Below are positions 26,931-37,871 of a DNA stretch of 64,000 nt, in pieces. The first letter of the stretch is position 1, and every line of letters begins with the position of its first letter. The notes under the pieces were generated by a model. It had not been told where the DNA came from. It saw only the letters and a program-made list of their open reading frames with translations, and ran no database searches. Source of the DNA: Methylosinus sp. H3A. Its GTDB lineage: Bacteria > Pseudomonadota > Alphaproteobacteria > Rhizobiales > Beijerinckiaceae. The translations under genes were made by a program, and so were the position numbers. The DNA lies in the NCBI RefSeq assembly GCF_015709455.1, contig NZ_JADNQW010000005.1:1426001-1490000 (forward strand), given 5' to 3'.

Positions 26931-26962
26931 CGCCCGCTCTCTTCGTCGAGAGCGGGCGTTTT
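26931..26962 (+). terminator. Intrinsic terminator of rpsA
   Basis: A perfect 10-base stem CGCCCGCTCT / AGAGCGGGCG with an 8-base loop, followed by TTTT, 38 bases after the rpsA stop. Confidence 0.9.
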
Positions 26963-26992
26963 GCGTTTCCGAAGCGCTGGGGATGAAGGCTC

Positions 26993-27114
26993 CTTCGTGC
27001 TTCGAGACGCCCCGCTGTGCGGGGCTCCTCAGCATGAGGGAGCCTTCACTCCGCGCCTTCTGAAGCCCCTCGTGCTTCGAGATGGCTCCTGCGGAGCCTC
27101 CTTCAGCATGAGGG
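26993..27114. repeat. Two direct copies of a palindromic repeat (family C)
   Basis: Copies at 26993-27040 and 27069-27114 share TCGTGCTTCGAGA at one end and CAGCATGAGGG at the other, with different inner hairpins. This family is common in alphaproteobacterial genomes. The whole 300-base gap from the rpsA terminator to the AAA+ gene is repeat sequence, and no gene is seen. Confidence 0.8.
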
Positions 27115-27170
27115 GGATTGCGGCGGCCCTCTCGTTTCTTCCGCTTTTAAAACCGCAACGTCCGACGTCC

Positions 27171-27246
27171 CGTCATCGCGAGCGCGGCGATCCGGGAGGC
27201 GTGGGGCGGCTCCTGGATTTGCTTTTCGCCTTCGGCTCGCGATGAC
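27171..27246. repeat. Long inverted repeat (family D) copy 1
   Basis: CGTCATCGCGAGC at one end and GCTCGCGATGACG at the other, with a degenerate centre containing GATCC and TGGAT. Related copies occur at 33096-33174 and 56554-56630. Confidence 0.75.
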
Positions 27247-27263
27247 GCCAGCGAAAGGGGCGC

Positions 27264-28982
27264 CTATTCCGCCGCGGTCTTCAACTCCTCGACGCGCACG
27301 ACATCCAGACCGCGGAAGATCGCGCAGCGCTGGAAGACGGCGAGATCCGGCGGCACCTGCTTTTGATGACAGAATTTCGCCGTCAGCTTGGCGAGGCCCT
27401 TGATGTCGCGGCCGGTGGCTTTGGGGAACACCGAGACCAGATCGTCGATCAGCGCATCGCCGACCTTCAGCTCGAACTGATCCGCCATCACCCGCCAGAT
27501 GCGCCGCTTCGCGTCATCGTCCGGCGGACTATATTTTATGAGCGCGATGCAGCGCGACACGATCGCCTCGTCGATGTCGTCCACGCGGTTCGTCGTCAGG
27601 AACAACAGCCCGTTGAAATATTCGAGCACGCGCAGGAACACGCCGACGACGGCGTTCATCGCGATATTGTCGTCACGCCGCTTGATATAGACGTCGGCTT
27701 CGTCGATCAGCATCACCGCGCCCCAGCGCTGCGCGCGGGTGAGGATTTCTTTCAGGGCCGTCTCCATCGTCGAGACATTGAGGCCGAGCTGGCCCGAATG
27801 CACGCGATAGAGCGGACGCTGGATGATCTCCGAATAGACTTCCGCCGTCAGCGTCTTGCCGACGCCGGGCGGGCCGGCGCAGAGCACGGTGGTGCCGCCC
27901 GACTTGCCGGCGACGATGTCGTCCATCAGCACATCCATCTCAGCCGTCAGAATGTCGATGAGATCGGTCTGCTCGGGCGGCAGCACGAGCTTTTGCTTCA
28001 GCGCCGGCTTGTATTGATAGAGCGCCATCTCGTCGACATGCACCCAGACATGGTGATGCAGATCGAGATGGAACATCAGAATGTAGGGATGCACGGGAAC
28101 GCGCTTGAACAGCCCCTCGGGGATATGCTGCTGCAATTCCGCGAGCTCGTCCTCGACATTGAAGCGATTGCTCTTCGACGCTTTGCGGATGAAATGGCCG
28201 AGCACGTCGCCGGGCGATTCGAGCGTGAGGCTGCGCGCCGCCAATATGGCCTCGTCATTGACGAGGCGCGCGTCGCCGCCGCTCGTCGACAGCACGACGA
28301 CATCCTTGCGCGCCCAATCCATGTCGCGATGCGAGGCGTTGGGGTCTTCCGCATGGAAGCCCGTGCCGCGGCCGGTGAACTGCTCGCCGTAGCGGCCGCG
28401 CCAGTCGAAATAAGTCTCGGTCGCCACGTCGAAGGCTTCGATCAGCTCGGGCGTCTCGCGCAGAAAGCCCTTGGCGGCGAGGATTTCGTTGATCGTGCGG
28501 CCCGCCACCTCGGCGGCCATGATGCGGATGGCGTTGGTGGTCAGCACGCCCTTGGCGTTGGATTTCAGCTCGATCATCACCTTGCCGGCTTCGTCGTTCG
28601 ACGCCGGCACATAGTCGAAGCGGGTGATGACATAAGGCAGCGGCTTGGAGGCGACGCTCGCTGTGAACAGCCAGCCGCGAATGGCGTTGGCGGTCAGATA
28701 GCGCACCATCGCCGGCAGCACTTGCTCGAGCTCATTGGGCTCGAAGCGCTTGCCGCCGGCCTTCAGCGCGTCACGCAGCGTCGCCAGCTGCGCGGCGCGC
28801 GCCCGCATGTCCGGACCCGCCGCGCGGTACTGATCTTCGAGGAAGGTCAATTCCTCGTCGGAGAGATGGACGAAGTCGATCTCGACCCTGTCGCTGAAGC
28901 GCAACTGCTCGGCGAGTCCGGCGCGGGCCGGAAAACGCTCCATCAGCGCTTCGACATATTGGCGTTCGATTTGAATATTCAT
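27264..28982 (-). CDS. AAA+ ATPase with long N-terminal domain
   Basis: A 572-residue protein. The first about 340 residues match no domain I can name. The AAA+ core follows: Walker A AGPPGVGKTLTAE (about residues 368-380), Walker B VMLIDEADVYIKRR (about 422-435), sensor 1 FLTTNRVDDIDEA and a sensor 2 region (KATGRDIKGLAKL). It may be a remodelling ATPase. Its ATG overlaps the stop of the SagB-type dehydrogenase gene by 4 bases (ATGA), so the two are translationally coupled. The client of this ATPase is unknown; the partner flavoenzyme is the first candidate. Confidence 0.8.
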   Translation of the reverse strand: MNIQIERQYVEALMERFPARAGLAEQLRFSDRVEIDFVHLSDEELTFLEDQYRAAGPDMRARAAQLATLRDALKAGGKRFEPNELEQVLPAMVRYLTANAIRGWLFTASVASKPLPYVITRFDYVPASNDEAGKVMIELKSNAKGVLTTNAIRIMAAEVAGRTINEILAAKGFLRETPELIEAFDVATETYFDWRGRYGEQFTGRGTGFHAEDPNASHRDMDWARKDVVVLSTSGGDARLVNDEAILAARSLTLESPGDVLGHFIRKASKSNRFNVEDELAELQQHIPEGLFKRVPVHPYILMFHLDLHHHVWVHVDEMALYQYKPALKQKLVLPPEQTDLIDILTAEMDVLMDDIVAGKSGGTTVLCAGPPGVGKTLTAEVYSEIIQRPLYRVHSGQLGLNVSTMETALKEILTRAQRWGAVMLIDEADVYIKRRDDNIAMNAVVGVFLRVLEYFNGLLFLTTNRVDDIDEAIVSRCIALIKYSPPDDDAKRRIWRVMADQFELKVGDALIDDLVSVFPKATGRDIKGLAKLTAKFCHQKQVPPDLAVFQRCAIFRGLDVVRVEELKTAAE

Positions 28983-30589
28983 CGCCGCTCTCGCCTGTCA
29001 TCGGGATAGGGGGGAAGCGTCAGAATGCGCGTGTCCTCGACAGGCGCTCCGACGGTGAAGTGGTAGACATCCTGGAATTGCGTGTCGCCCGGCGGCAGGC
29101 CCAAAAGCTCATGGACCGTGTCGTCGAAGAAGCAGCCTATGCCGGTCCCGGCGATCCCGACCGCAGTCGCCCAGAGATAGAGAGCCTGGCCGATGAGCCC
29201 GGCCTCGAAATGCAAGCGGCGATAGGCGAAGGCGCCGTCCGCCGCGAGCCCGCGATCGAAATCGGCGATCATCGCGACGCTGAAGCAGCCCTTGCCGGAA
29301 ATGGGCTGGAGACAGGCGAGCTTCGTCGCCTCTTTTTCGACTGAGCCCGCATAGAGCCGATAGAGCGGGAGCCCGTCGAGATCGACGAGCGCCCATTCGA
29401 AATCCTGCCGGCTGGCGGCGCGCAGCCGCGCGGCGACATCCGAGTCGCGGTGCAGCGCATAGAGGCCGGGCTCCAGGCCATCGACGCGATGCACGAAGAG
29501 AATGAGCGTGATCGCCGCGCCCCAAGGAAAGGCGGAGAGCAGCGTGGATTCGCTCGGCAGAGTCGAGGCGATGAGCGCGGCGAAGGCCTCGCGCGAGATG
29601 GAGGTGGCGCCATCCATCTTCTGCGCGCTGCGCCGCTTGCGCACGGCGGCGCCGATCGAGACGCCTTCGAAGGAGGGCGCCGGCCCTTGCGCGCGCGTCG
29701 GCGCCGGGGGCCTCGGCTGACGCGGCTTGCGGCAGAATTGCCCGGCGAGATCGATGATCGGCCAGCCGTCGTGATCCTCGCTCAGCCGATTGGCCTGGCC
29801 GCGAAACTCGCGCGGCGCGTCGATCAGCGCGAAAAGGTCGAGCGGCGTCGCCGGCCCCGGCTCGGTCGCGATCCACATCAGCAGATCGGGATGCTCAGGC
29901 TCGCGCCTGTGCCAGGCGTCCTCGCGATCGAGGCCGACGAGCGCGGCGATCTCGCCGTCGGAGGGCTCGGCCAGCGCCTGCGCGCGCCAGCCGAGCGCGG
30001 CCGCGGCCTGAGCGACGGCGCCGATCGCATGACCGGCGTCGAGCTGGCAATAGCGATAGGCGCGCTCGCCATATTTCCAGGCCTCGCGCCAGGGAACCGA
30101 TGAGAGAGCGAGCAGAAAGCCGCCCTTCGGCAGCACGCGCTCGGCCGTATAGACCGCCCGCTCCTCGAGCGCATGCAGCAGCGGCGCATAATGATAGAGA
30201 GCGGCGCTGCTCGCGAGGCCCGCGACCGCGTCGAGCAGCACATAGGATTCGGTGGGGTGCAGATTGCCGGAGGAGGGATTGTTGCGCAGCGCCCAGGTCG
30301 AGCCCTCATAGCTCTTCCAGGCGCTGATGCCGAAGGCGAGCTCCAGGAACAGCCCCAGCGCCCGAAGATCGAGCGCGGCCGGCTGCGGCGCCGGCCCGGG
30401 GAAGGCCGGGGTTTCGTCGATGAGGGGCAGCGGCGTCTGCGTCACGCCCTCGAACAGGCGGAAGGGCGCAGGCTGCGACGTCCAATCGAGAAAGCCCGGA
30501 CCCATCGCATAGCGGTTCGGCGCATGTTTGGTGCGCCGATGATAGCCGCGAATATCCGTCGGCATCGTGTCGCGGTCGTCGGAACTCAT
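28979..30589 (-). CDS. SagB/ThcOx-type flavin dehydrogenase with two nitroreductase domains
   Basis: About 536 residues from ATG 30589, which has GGGAG nearby; longer in-frame starts exist. Two nitroreductase-like halves are seen, about residues 50-240 and 300-520. The N-terminal half carries RRTKHAPNRYAMGPGFLDW and the FMN-site pattern NNPSSGNLHPTESYVLLD. The C-terminal half carries GAAVRKRRSAQKM and ends in CFFDDTVHELLGLPPGD. SagB-type enzymes oxidise azoline rings in modified peptides, but many stand-alone versions have no known substrate. No YcaO, precursor peptide or protease is encoded nearby, so an azole-peptide role is not supported. Confidence 0.82.
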   Translation of the reverse strand: MSSDDRDTMPTDIRGYHRRTKHAPNRYAMGPGFLDWTSQPAPFRLFEGVTQTPLPLIDETPAFPGPAPQPAALDLRALGLFLELAFGISAWKSYEGSTWALRNNPSSGNLHPTESYVLLDAVAGLASSAALYHYAPLLHALEERAVYTAERVLPKGGFLLALSSVPWREAWKYGERAYRYCQLDAGHAIGAVAQAAAALGWRAQALAEPSDGEIAALVGLDREDAWHRREPEHPDLLMWIATEPGPATPLDLFALIDAPREFRGQANRLSEDHDGWPIIDLAGQFCRKPRQPRPPAPTRAQGPAPSFEGVSIGAAVRKRRSAQKMDGATSISREAFAALIASTLPSESTLLSAFPWGAAITLILFVHRVDGLEPGLYALHRDSDVAARLRAASRQDFEWALVDLDGLPLYRLYAGSVEKEATKLACLQPISGKGCFSVAMIADFDRGLAADGAFAYRRLHFEAGLIGQALYLWATAVGIAGTGIGCFFDDTVHELLGLPPGDTQFQDVYHFTVGAPVEDTRILTLPPYPDDRRERR

Positions 30590-30815
30590 CTCGTCTCCCG
30601 CTCCGCCGCTCTTCAAACAGCGGGGAAGGTATGGATTTTGATTGTCGGTCCCCTCACGAGACCAACTCGGCGGAGCTCGCCCCGCGGCCTATAGGATTCA
30701 AGGATCGTGCCTTGTTCGCTGCGCCGCAAAAAAATGATCGACTCTAGCAAAATCAAATAGTTGAAAAAATGAAGCCGTATCGAATAGGGAACGGCTCTAG
30801 CAAAGGAGCCTCGCA

Positions 30816-31133
30816 ATGTCGCAAATGGTCGAAGTCGCCGCCGCCGAGCATAGGCATTTTGGCGCATTGGTGACGATTCGGGTGGGCGAGCAGCCGGCGC
30901 GCCGGCTGACCCCGAACGAGGCCGGCATTCTCTCCCGCGCGCTGGCGGCCGTCGCCAATGGCGCGAGCGCCGAAAAGCAGATTTTCATGAGCCCGATCGC
31001 CAGCGATCATGAATTCGAGGCCTTCGCCCAGGACGATGGCGTCGCCGTGAAGGCCCCCGGCTGCCCGGATATATTTCTGGACTGGACGCAGACCCGCGCT
31101 CTGGCCGAGGCGCTGGCGCGGCTGGCGGGCTGA
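30816..31133 (+). CDS. Conserved-looking 105-residue protein
   Basis: A 105-residue soluble protein with an excellent ribosome-binding site (AAGGAG, 8 bases before ATG). It has no signal peptide or membrane span. I do not recognise the family. It is divergent from the SagB/AAA+ operon across a 226-base AT-rich gap that probably holds both promoters. Codon use is like the neighbours. It may be related to the divergent operon or just be adjacent. Confidence 0.7.
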   Translation: MSQMVEVAAAEHRHFGALVTIRVGEQPARRLTPNEAGILSRALAAVANGASAEKQIFMSPIASDHEFEAFAQDDGVAVKAPGCPDIFLDWTQTRALAEALARLAG

Positions 31134-31156
31134 CGAGCCTTCATGCGTCCTCATGC

Positions 31157-31185
31157 TTGCAACCAGAGGCGAAGGCGCGTATTTT
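31157..31185 (+). promoter_or_regulatory. Candidate promoter of the leuA leader
   Basis: TTGCAA (31157-31162) and TATTTT (31180-31185) are separated by 17 bases, a sigma-70-like arrangement. The leader peptide starts 55 bases after the -10. Confidence 0.5.
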
Positions 31186-31239
31186 CGCGGGCGGATCGGC
31201 AAAGCGCCGATGAGACCGAGGATGTTGGATTTGGCGGCA

Positions 31240-31329
31240 ATGGCCTCCATCACGAATGACGCGGCGCGCTCCTCGGCGCATGAGGCCGCGCGTCTGCTTT
31301 CGAGCCTGCTGCTTCTTAGTCGCCCCTGA
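31240..31329 (+). CDS. leuL: leuA leader peptide
   Basis: A 29-codon reading frame ending in ARLLSSLLLLSRP. Six of its last eleven codons encode leucine, with four in a row. It ends 98 bases before leuA. Its stop codon lies inside one arm of a hairpin (31323-31365). This is the classic layout for transcription attenuation by leucine starvation; such leaders are described for alphaproteobacterial branched-chain amino acid genes. The ribosome-binding site (TTGGCGGCA) is weak. Confidence 0.72.
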   Translation: MASITNDAARSSAHEAARLLSSLLLLSRP

Positions 31330-31365
31330 ACGCCCCCAGGGCCACCCGGCCCAGGCATTCAGGGG
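31323..31365 (+). promoter_or_regulatory. Attenuator-type hairpin ahead of leuA
   Basis: Arms CCCCTGAA (31323-31330) and TTCAGGGG (31358-31365) pair perfectly and enclose a smaller GGGCC / GGCCC hairpin. The left arm overlaps the leader-peptide stop, so ribosome position would decide whether it forms. No T-run follows, so the exact mechanism is open. Confidence 0.55.
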
Positions 31366-31427
31366 ACTGCGACGAGAGACGAAACGAGCGCCCGCGCGAC
31401 GGGCCCAGCAGTTCAGGACGAAACATC

Positions 31428-32996
31428 ATGACCGACAAGACCTCTGACGCATCCAACGCCGATCGCGTTGTCATTTTCGACACCACTCTGCGCGACGGCG
31501 AGCAATCGCCCGGCGCCTCGATGAACTTCGAGGAGAAGCTCGAGGTCGCCGATATTCTGGACGAGCTGGGCGTCGACATCATCGAGGCCGGCTTTCCCGT
31601 CGCCAGCCAGGGCGATTTCGACTCGGTGCTGGAGATCGCCAAGCGCGTGAAGAACGCGACCATCGCCGGCCTCGCCCGCGCCGCCGCCAAGGATATCGAC
31701 CGCTGCGCCGAGGCGCTGCGCCACGCCCGCAATCCGCGCATCCACACCTTCATCTCCACCTCGCCCGTCCATATGAAATACAAGCTCCAGATGGAGCCGG
31801 AAAAAGTATTGGAGATGATTGCGTCTTCCGTTTCGCGGGCGCGAAATCATGTCGCGGACGTCGAATGGTCGGCCGAGGACGGCACGCGCACCGAGCATGA
31901 TTTCCTGTGCCGCTGCGTGGAGACGGCGATCGACGCCGGCGCGACGACGATCAACATCCCCGATACGGTCGGCTATTCCACGCCGCAGGAATATGAGGCG
32001 CTGTTCCGCATGGTGCGCGAGCGCGTGCCGAACGCCGACAAGGCGATCTTCTCGGTTCATTGCCACGACGATCTCGGCCTCGCCGTCGCCAATTCGCTGG
32101 CCGGCGTGCGCGGCGGCGCGCGGCAGATCGAATGCACCATCAACGGCATAGGCGAGCGCGCCGGCAACGCCGCGCTGGAAGAGGTGGTGATGGCGATGCG
32201 CACGCGCCCCGATGCGCTGCCCTTCCACACCAATATCGACGCCAAGCTGCTGACGCGCGCGTCGAAGCTCGTGTCCGCCGTGACCTCCTTCCCGGTGCAA
32301 TATAATAAGGCCATCGTCGGCCGGAACGCCTTCGCGCATGAGAGCGGCATCCATCAGGATGGCATGCTCAAAAACGCCCATACGTACGAAATCATGACGC
32401 CGGAGAGCGTCGGCGTGTCCAAGACCTCGCTGGTCATGGGCAAGCATTCCGGCCGCCACGCCTTCAAGGAGAAGCTCAAAGAGCTGGGCTATGAGCTGGG
32501 CGAGAATGCGCTGGAGGACGCCTTCAAGCGCTTCAAGGATTTGGCCGACCGCAAGAAGCTCGTCTATGACGAGGACATCGTCGCCCTGGTCGACGACGAG
32601 ATCGTGACCGCCAATGACCATATCAAGGTCGCGGCGCTCACCGTCATCGCCGGCACGGCCGGGCCGCAGACGGCGGCGCTGACCCTGGACATAGACGGCG
32701 AGAAGAAGACGCATCAGGCGACCGGCAATGGTCCCGTCGATGCGATCTTCAACGCCATCAAAGCGCTGGCTCCGCATGAGGCGGCGCTCGAATTGTTCCA
32801 GGTCCATGCCGTAACGGAAGGCACGGATGCTCAAGCGGAAGTCTCCGTGCGTCTCTCCGAGAATGGCAAATCCGTCACCGGGCGCGGCGCCGATCCGGAT
32901 ACTCTGGTCGCCTCCGCGCGCGCCTATGTGGCGGCGCTCAACAAGCTGATGGTCAAGCGCAATAAGACCAAGCCCGAGGCGATGAAAGCGGGCTGA
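31428..32996 (+). CDS. leuA: 2-isopropylmalate synthase
   Basis: A 522-residue enzyme that condenses acetyl-CoA with 2-ketoisovalerate, the first leucine-specific step. The N-terminal TIM barrel shows FDTTLRDGEQSPGASMNF and the metal-binding HCHDDLGLAVANSLAGV. The C-terminal regulatory domain starts near residue 395 (VAALTVIAGTAGPQTAALTL) and gives leucine feedback inhibition in the family. The length is standard for the long bacterial form. Regulation by the upstream leader peptide is likely. Confidence 0.96.
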   Translation: MTDKTSDASNADRVVIFDTTLRDGEQSPGASMNFEEKLEVADILDELGVDIIEAGFPVASQGDFDSVLEIAKRVKNATIAGLARAAAKDIDRCAEALRHARNPRIHTFISTSPVHMKYKLQMEPEKVLEMIASSVSRARNHVADVEWSAEDGTRTEHDFLCRCVETAIDAGATTINIPDTVGYSTPQEYEALFRMVRERVPNADKAIFSVHCHDDLGLAVANSLAGVRGGARQIECTINGIGERAGNAALEEVVMAMRTRPDALPFHTNIDAKLLTRASKLVSAVTSFPVQYNKAIVGRNAFAHESGIHQDGMLKNAHTYEIMTPESVGVSKTSLVMGKHSGRHAFKEKLKELGYELGENALEDAFKRFKDLADRKKLVYDEDIVALVDDEIVTANDHIKVAALTVIAGTAGPQTAALTLDIDGEKKTHQATGNGPVDAIFNAIKALAPHEAALELFQVHAVTEGTDAQAEVSVRLSENGKSVTGRGADPDTLVASARAYVAALNKLMVKRNKTKPEAMKAG

Positions 32997-33010
32997 GCCC
33001 CGCATTTCCG

Positions 33011-33046
33011 GCGGGGGCGCGATGTCGCGTCCCCGCTTCGTCTTTG
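33011..33046 (+). terminator. Terminator hairpin after leuA
   Basis: A 12-base stem GCGGGGGCGCGA / TCGCGTCCCCGC with one G-T pair and a 2-base loop, then TTCGTCTTTG, 15 bases past the leuA stop. Confidence 0.65.
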
Positions 33047-33095
33047 CTCGCTGGCCTGAAATTCTCTAGAAGGATTTGCCGCGGGCGCGACGCGG

Positions 33096-33174
33096 TCATT
33101 GCGCGGAGCGGAGCGACGAAGCAATCCAGAGCCTTCCCCATGGCTCTGGATTGCTTCGCCTCGTTCGCAATGAT
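33096..33174. repeat. Long inverted repeat (family D) copy 2
   Basis: TCATTGCGCGGAGCGGAGCGACGAAGCAATCCAGAGCC pairs, with mismatches, with GGCTCTGGATTGCTTCGCCTCGTTCGCAATGA. It fills most of the gap between leuA and acnA. Confidence 0.8.
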
Positions 33175-33230
33175 GCAACGACCGGCGTCCATATTCTTTA
33201 TCTGACCCCACCAGCGAAGGAAGCGCGACA

Positions 33231-35960
<2,730 letters not shown>

Positions 35961-35978
35961 ATGCGTTGTCTCGCCCTT

Positions 35979-36011
35979 CGCCCCTTCTCCCGCTGAGCGG
36001 GAGAAGGGGCG
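35979..36011. terminator. Repeat-derived hairpin after acnA
   Basis: A perfect 15-base stem CGCCCCTTCTCCCGC / GCGGGAGAAGGGGCG with a TGA loop. It is a member of the CCTTCTCCCGC repeat family, placed 19 bases after the acnA stop. Confidence 0.65.
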
Positions 36012-36023
36012 CGCGCCCGTATA

Positions 36024-36040
36024 GATGAAATTAACTCATC
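36024..36040. promoter_or_regulatory. 17-base palindrome, copy 1
   Basis: GATGAAATTAACTCATC, with GATGA / TCATC arms. The same arms recur at 36102-36118. A terminator-like hairpin lies between the two. Likely an operator for the LysR-type regulator encoded next or for another regulator. Confidence 0.5.
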
Positions 36041-36044
36041 TCTT

Positions 36045-36075
36045 GCTTTGCCGTCAAAGCCACGGCAAAGCTTTT
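36045..36075 (+). terminator. Hairpin between the twin palindromes
   Basis: A perfect 10-base stem GCTTTGCCGT / ACGGCAAAGC with a 7-base loop followed by TTTT. It has intrinsic-terminator form and could end read-through from acnA or cut the lysR leader. Confidence 0.65.
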
Positions 36076-36101
36076 GACAAAGCGCATAATTCCGCCCATC
36101 A

Positions 36102-36118
36102 GATGAAATGAATTCATC
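36102..36118. promoter_or_regulatory. 17-base palindrome, copy 2
   Basis: GATGAAATGAATTCATC, with GATGAA / TTCATC arms, 14 bases before the GTG start of the lysR gene. A binding protein here would block translation or transcription start. It resembles copy 1 at 36024-36040. Confidence 0.5.
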
Positions 36119-36132
36119 CATGGAGGCGGGCG

Positions 36133-37041
36133 GTGCGCTCTCTCCCTTCACTCGCGTCTCTACGGGCTTTCGAGGCCGCCGCTCGGTGCGAGAGCTTCAA
36201 GCTCGCCGCCGCCGAGCTCGGCGTGACGCCGACTGCGATCAGCCATCAGATCAAGAGCCTCGAGACCGAGGTCGGCATGCGGCTGTTCACGCGCAAGGCG
36301 CGGGAGATCGCGCTGACCCCCGACGGGCTCGCGCTCTATCTCGATCTGCGCATCGCTTTCGACTCCATGGCGGAGTCGATCGCGCGGCTACGCCGGCCGC
36401 AAAATCGCCGGCAGACGGCCACTCTCTCGGCGACGGTCGCCCTCACCTCGCGCCTGCTGGTTCCACGCGCGGAGGCCTTTCGCGCCCGCTCGCCCGGTTG
36501 GGATTTGCGGCTGCACGCTTCCGACCGTCCCGCCGATCTTTGCGGCGGCGAGGCCGATGCGGCGATCCGCTGCGGCGGCGGCCAATATAAGGGCCAGGTC
36601 GCGACGCCGCTGTTCACCGATCGCTATGCGCCGATTTGCAGTCCGCGTCTCGACATCAGCCGCCCCAAACATCTCGCCGGGACAGCGCTCATCCATCGCG
36701 AATGGGGGCCGCATGCGAGCGGCCCGCGCCTGCCGAGCTGGCGCCGCTGGGTGGAGGAGCGCGGCGCCAAGAGCGTCGATCCCGAATCCGGGGTCGTCGC
36801 GGCCGACGAGGAGAGCGCCATTCGCGCCGCCGTCGCCGGGCAGGGCGTGGCGCTGGCCAGCCTGCCGCTGGTGGCGGCGGAACTCGCCTCCGGCGCTCTC
36901 GTCCAACCCTTCGGCCCCGTGCTCGAAGGGCTGCAATATGACTTCGTTCATCCTCTCGGCGCGGAGGACCGGCCCGCGGTCGCCATGCTGAGAGAATGGG
37001 TCACGGCCGAATTCGCGGCCGCGGCCGCGAATTGCGCCTGA
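36133..37041 (+). CDS. LysR-family transcriptional regulator (GcvA-like)
   Basis: A 302-residue protein starting at GTG 36133, behind GGAGGCGGG. The winged-helix N-terminus (LPSLASLRAFEAAARCESFK, then ELGVTPTAISHQIKSLE) and the effector-binding domain (from about residue 95) resemble GcvA-type regulators. The target is not evident. The next gene is convergent, so autoregulation through the twin upstream palindromes is the simplest idea. Effector unknown. Confidence 0.88.
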   Translation: MRSLPSLASLRAFEAAARCESFKLAAAELGVTPTAISHQIKSLETEVGMRLFTRKAREIALTPDGLALYLDLRIAFDSMAESIARLRRPQNRRQTATLSATVALTSRLLVPRAEAFRARSPGWDLRLHASDRPADLCGGEADAAIRCGGGQYKGQVATPLFTDRYAPICSPRLDISRPKHLAGTALIHREWGPHASGPRLPSWRRWVEERGAKSVDPESGVVAADEESAIRAAVAGQGVALASLPLVAAELASGALVQPFGPVLEGLQYDFVHPLGAEDRPAVAMLREWVTAEFAAAAANCA

Positions 37042-37049
37042 GCGCGTGG

Positions 37050-37631
37050 TCAGTTGCCGAAGGGGCTCGTCATCGGCGCCGATTGCCAGCTCTTCACGCT
37101 GGTGACGGAGCGATAACGCTGACCCGGGCCATAGGCGAGCGCATGGGAGCGATGCGACCGATGCAGGCTCGCGACATTGCTCCGATGCGCCTTATGCGCC
37201 GCAAAGCGCGTGGGCGACGAGCCGGTGATGGATATCTGCGCTCCCTCGCCCTGCACGAGCTTGTAGAGCGTCGCGGCGTTGGACGGCGAGATGCGAACAC
37301 AGCCGTGCGAGGCCGGGCGGCCGAGCGCGCCGGTCGCATAAGTGCCATGGATCGCATAGCCGCCGTTGAAGAAGATCGAATGCGGCATGGGCGACATGTG
37401 ATATTTGCGCGAATAGTGCATTTTCTGGAGGCCGGTCGGCGCATAGGTGCCGCGCGGCGTCACATAGCCCGCGCGCGCCGTCGAAACCGGCCAGCTATAC
37501 GAGCCCTTGGACGACTCGACCTGCATTCTCTGGGTCGAGAGATCGATATGGATTTGCACGGTCGCCTGCGCCGCCCCGATCGATGCGATCATCGCAGCGA
37601 GAACGAGCACGAGGGCTTTGAAACAACGCAT
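37050..37631 (-). CDS. L,D-transpeptidase (YkuD family)
   Basis: A 193-residue exported enzyme that forms 3-3 crosslinks in peptidoglycan or anchors proteins to it. A signal peptide ends near AAQATVQIHID. The YkuD catalytic motif is GYAIHGTYATGALGRPASHG followed by CVRIS, with the active-site cysteine in SHGCVR. The tail after the domain is basic and rich in His and Ser. ATG 37631 is chosen because GGGGAG lies 8 bases upstream. It is divergent from mepA, another cell-wall enzyme. Confidence 0.9.
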   Translation of the reverse strand: MRCFKALVLVLAAMIASIGAAQATVQIHIDLSTQRMQVESSKGSYSWPVSTARAGYVTPRGTYAPTGLQKMHYSRKYHMSPMPHSIFFNGGYAIHGTYATGALGRPASHGCVRISPSNAATLYKLVQGEGAQISITGSSPTRFAAHKAHRSNVASLHRSHRSHALAYGPGQRYRSVTSVKSWQSAPMTSPFGN

Positions 37632-37692
37632 GACAAACACTCCCCGCGAACACGAGACACACGCCGCACAGTTAGGGCGGCATAAAAACGTG

Positions 37693-37708
37693 GCCCCTAC
37701 GTAGGGGC
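37693..37708. promoter_or_regulatory. Perfect 16-base palindrome between ldt and mepA
   Basis: GCCCCTACGTAGGGGC is a perfect palindrome, about 60 bases upstream of the transpeptidase start and about 165 bases upstream of mepA. It may be an operator in the divergent promoter region. No known regulator is assigned. The rest of this 240-base gap shows no gene. Confidence 0.4.
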
Positions 37709-37871
37709 AATCTATATCCGACGGTAAGGTTGACGTGAAAGCGGAAAAACGAGGCGAATCGAATCACCTCTTCTTCGCCTTGCCGCGCGGGCTGGCGAAA
37801 AGACCGAAAAGCGACGAGAATCCGACCGATTCTCGCTCGCCGTCACTCACATCGCCACGAAAGCCGCAGAC

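Noticed and set aside
26993..27246. CRISPR array after rpsA
   Set aside because: The copies are palindromic, of different inner sequence, and only two direct copies plus one unrelated inverted repeat exist.
28979..30616. Azole-modified peptide (microcin-like) biosynthesis cluster
   Set aside because: Only the SagB-type dehydrogenase is present. No YcaO, E1-like protein, precursor peptide or exporter is encoded nearby.
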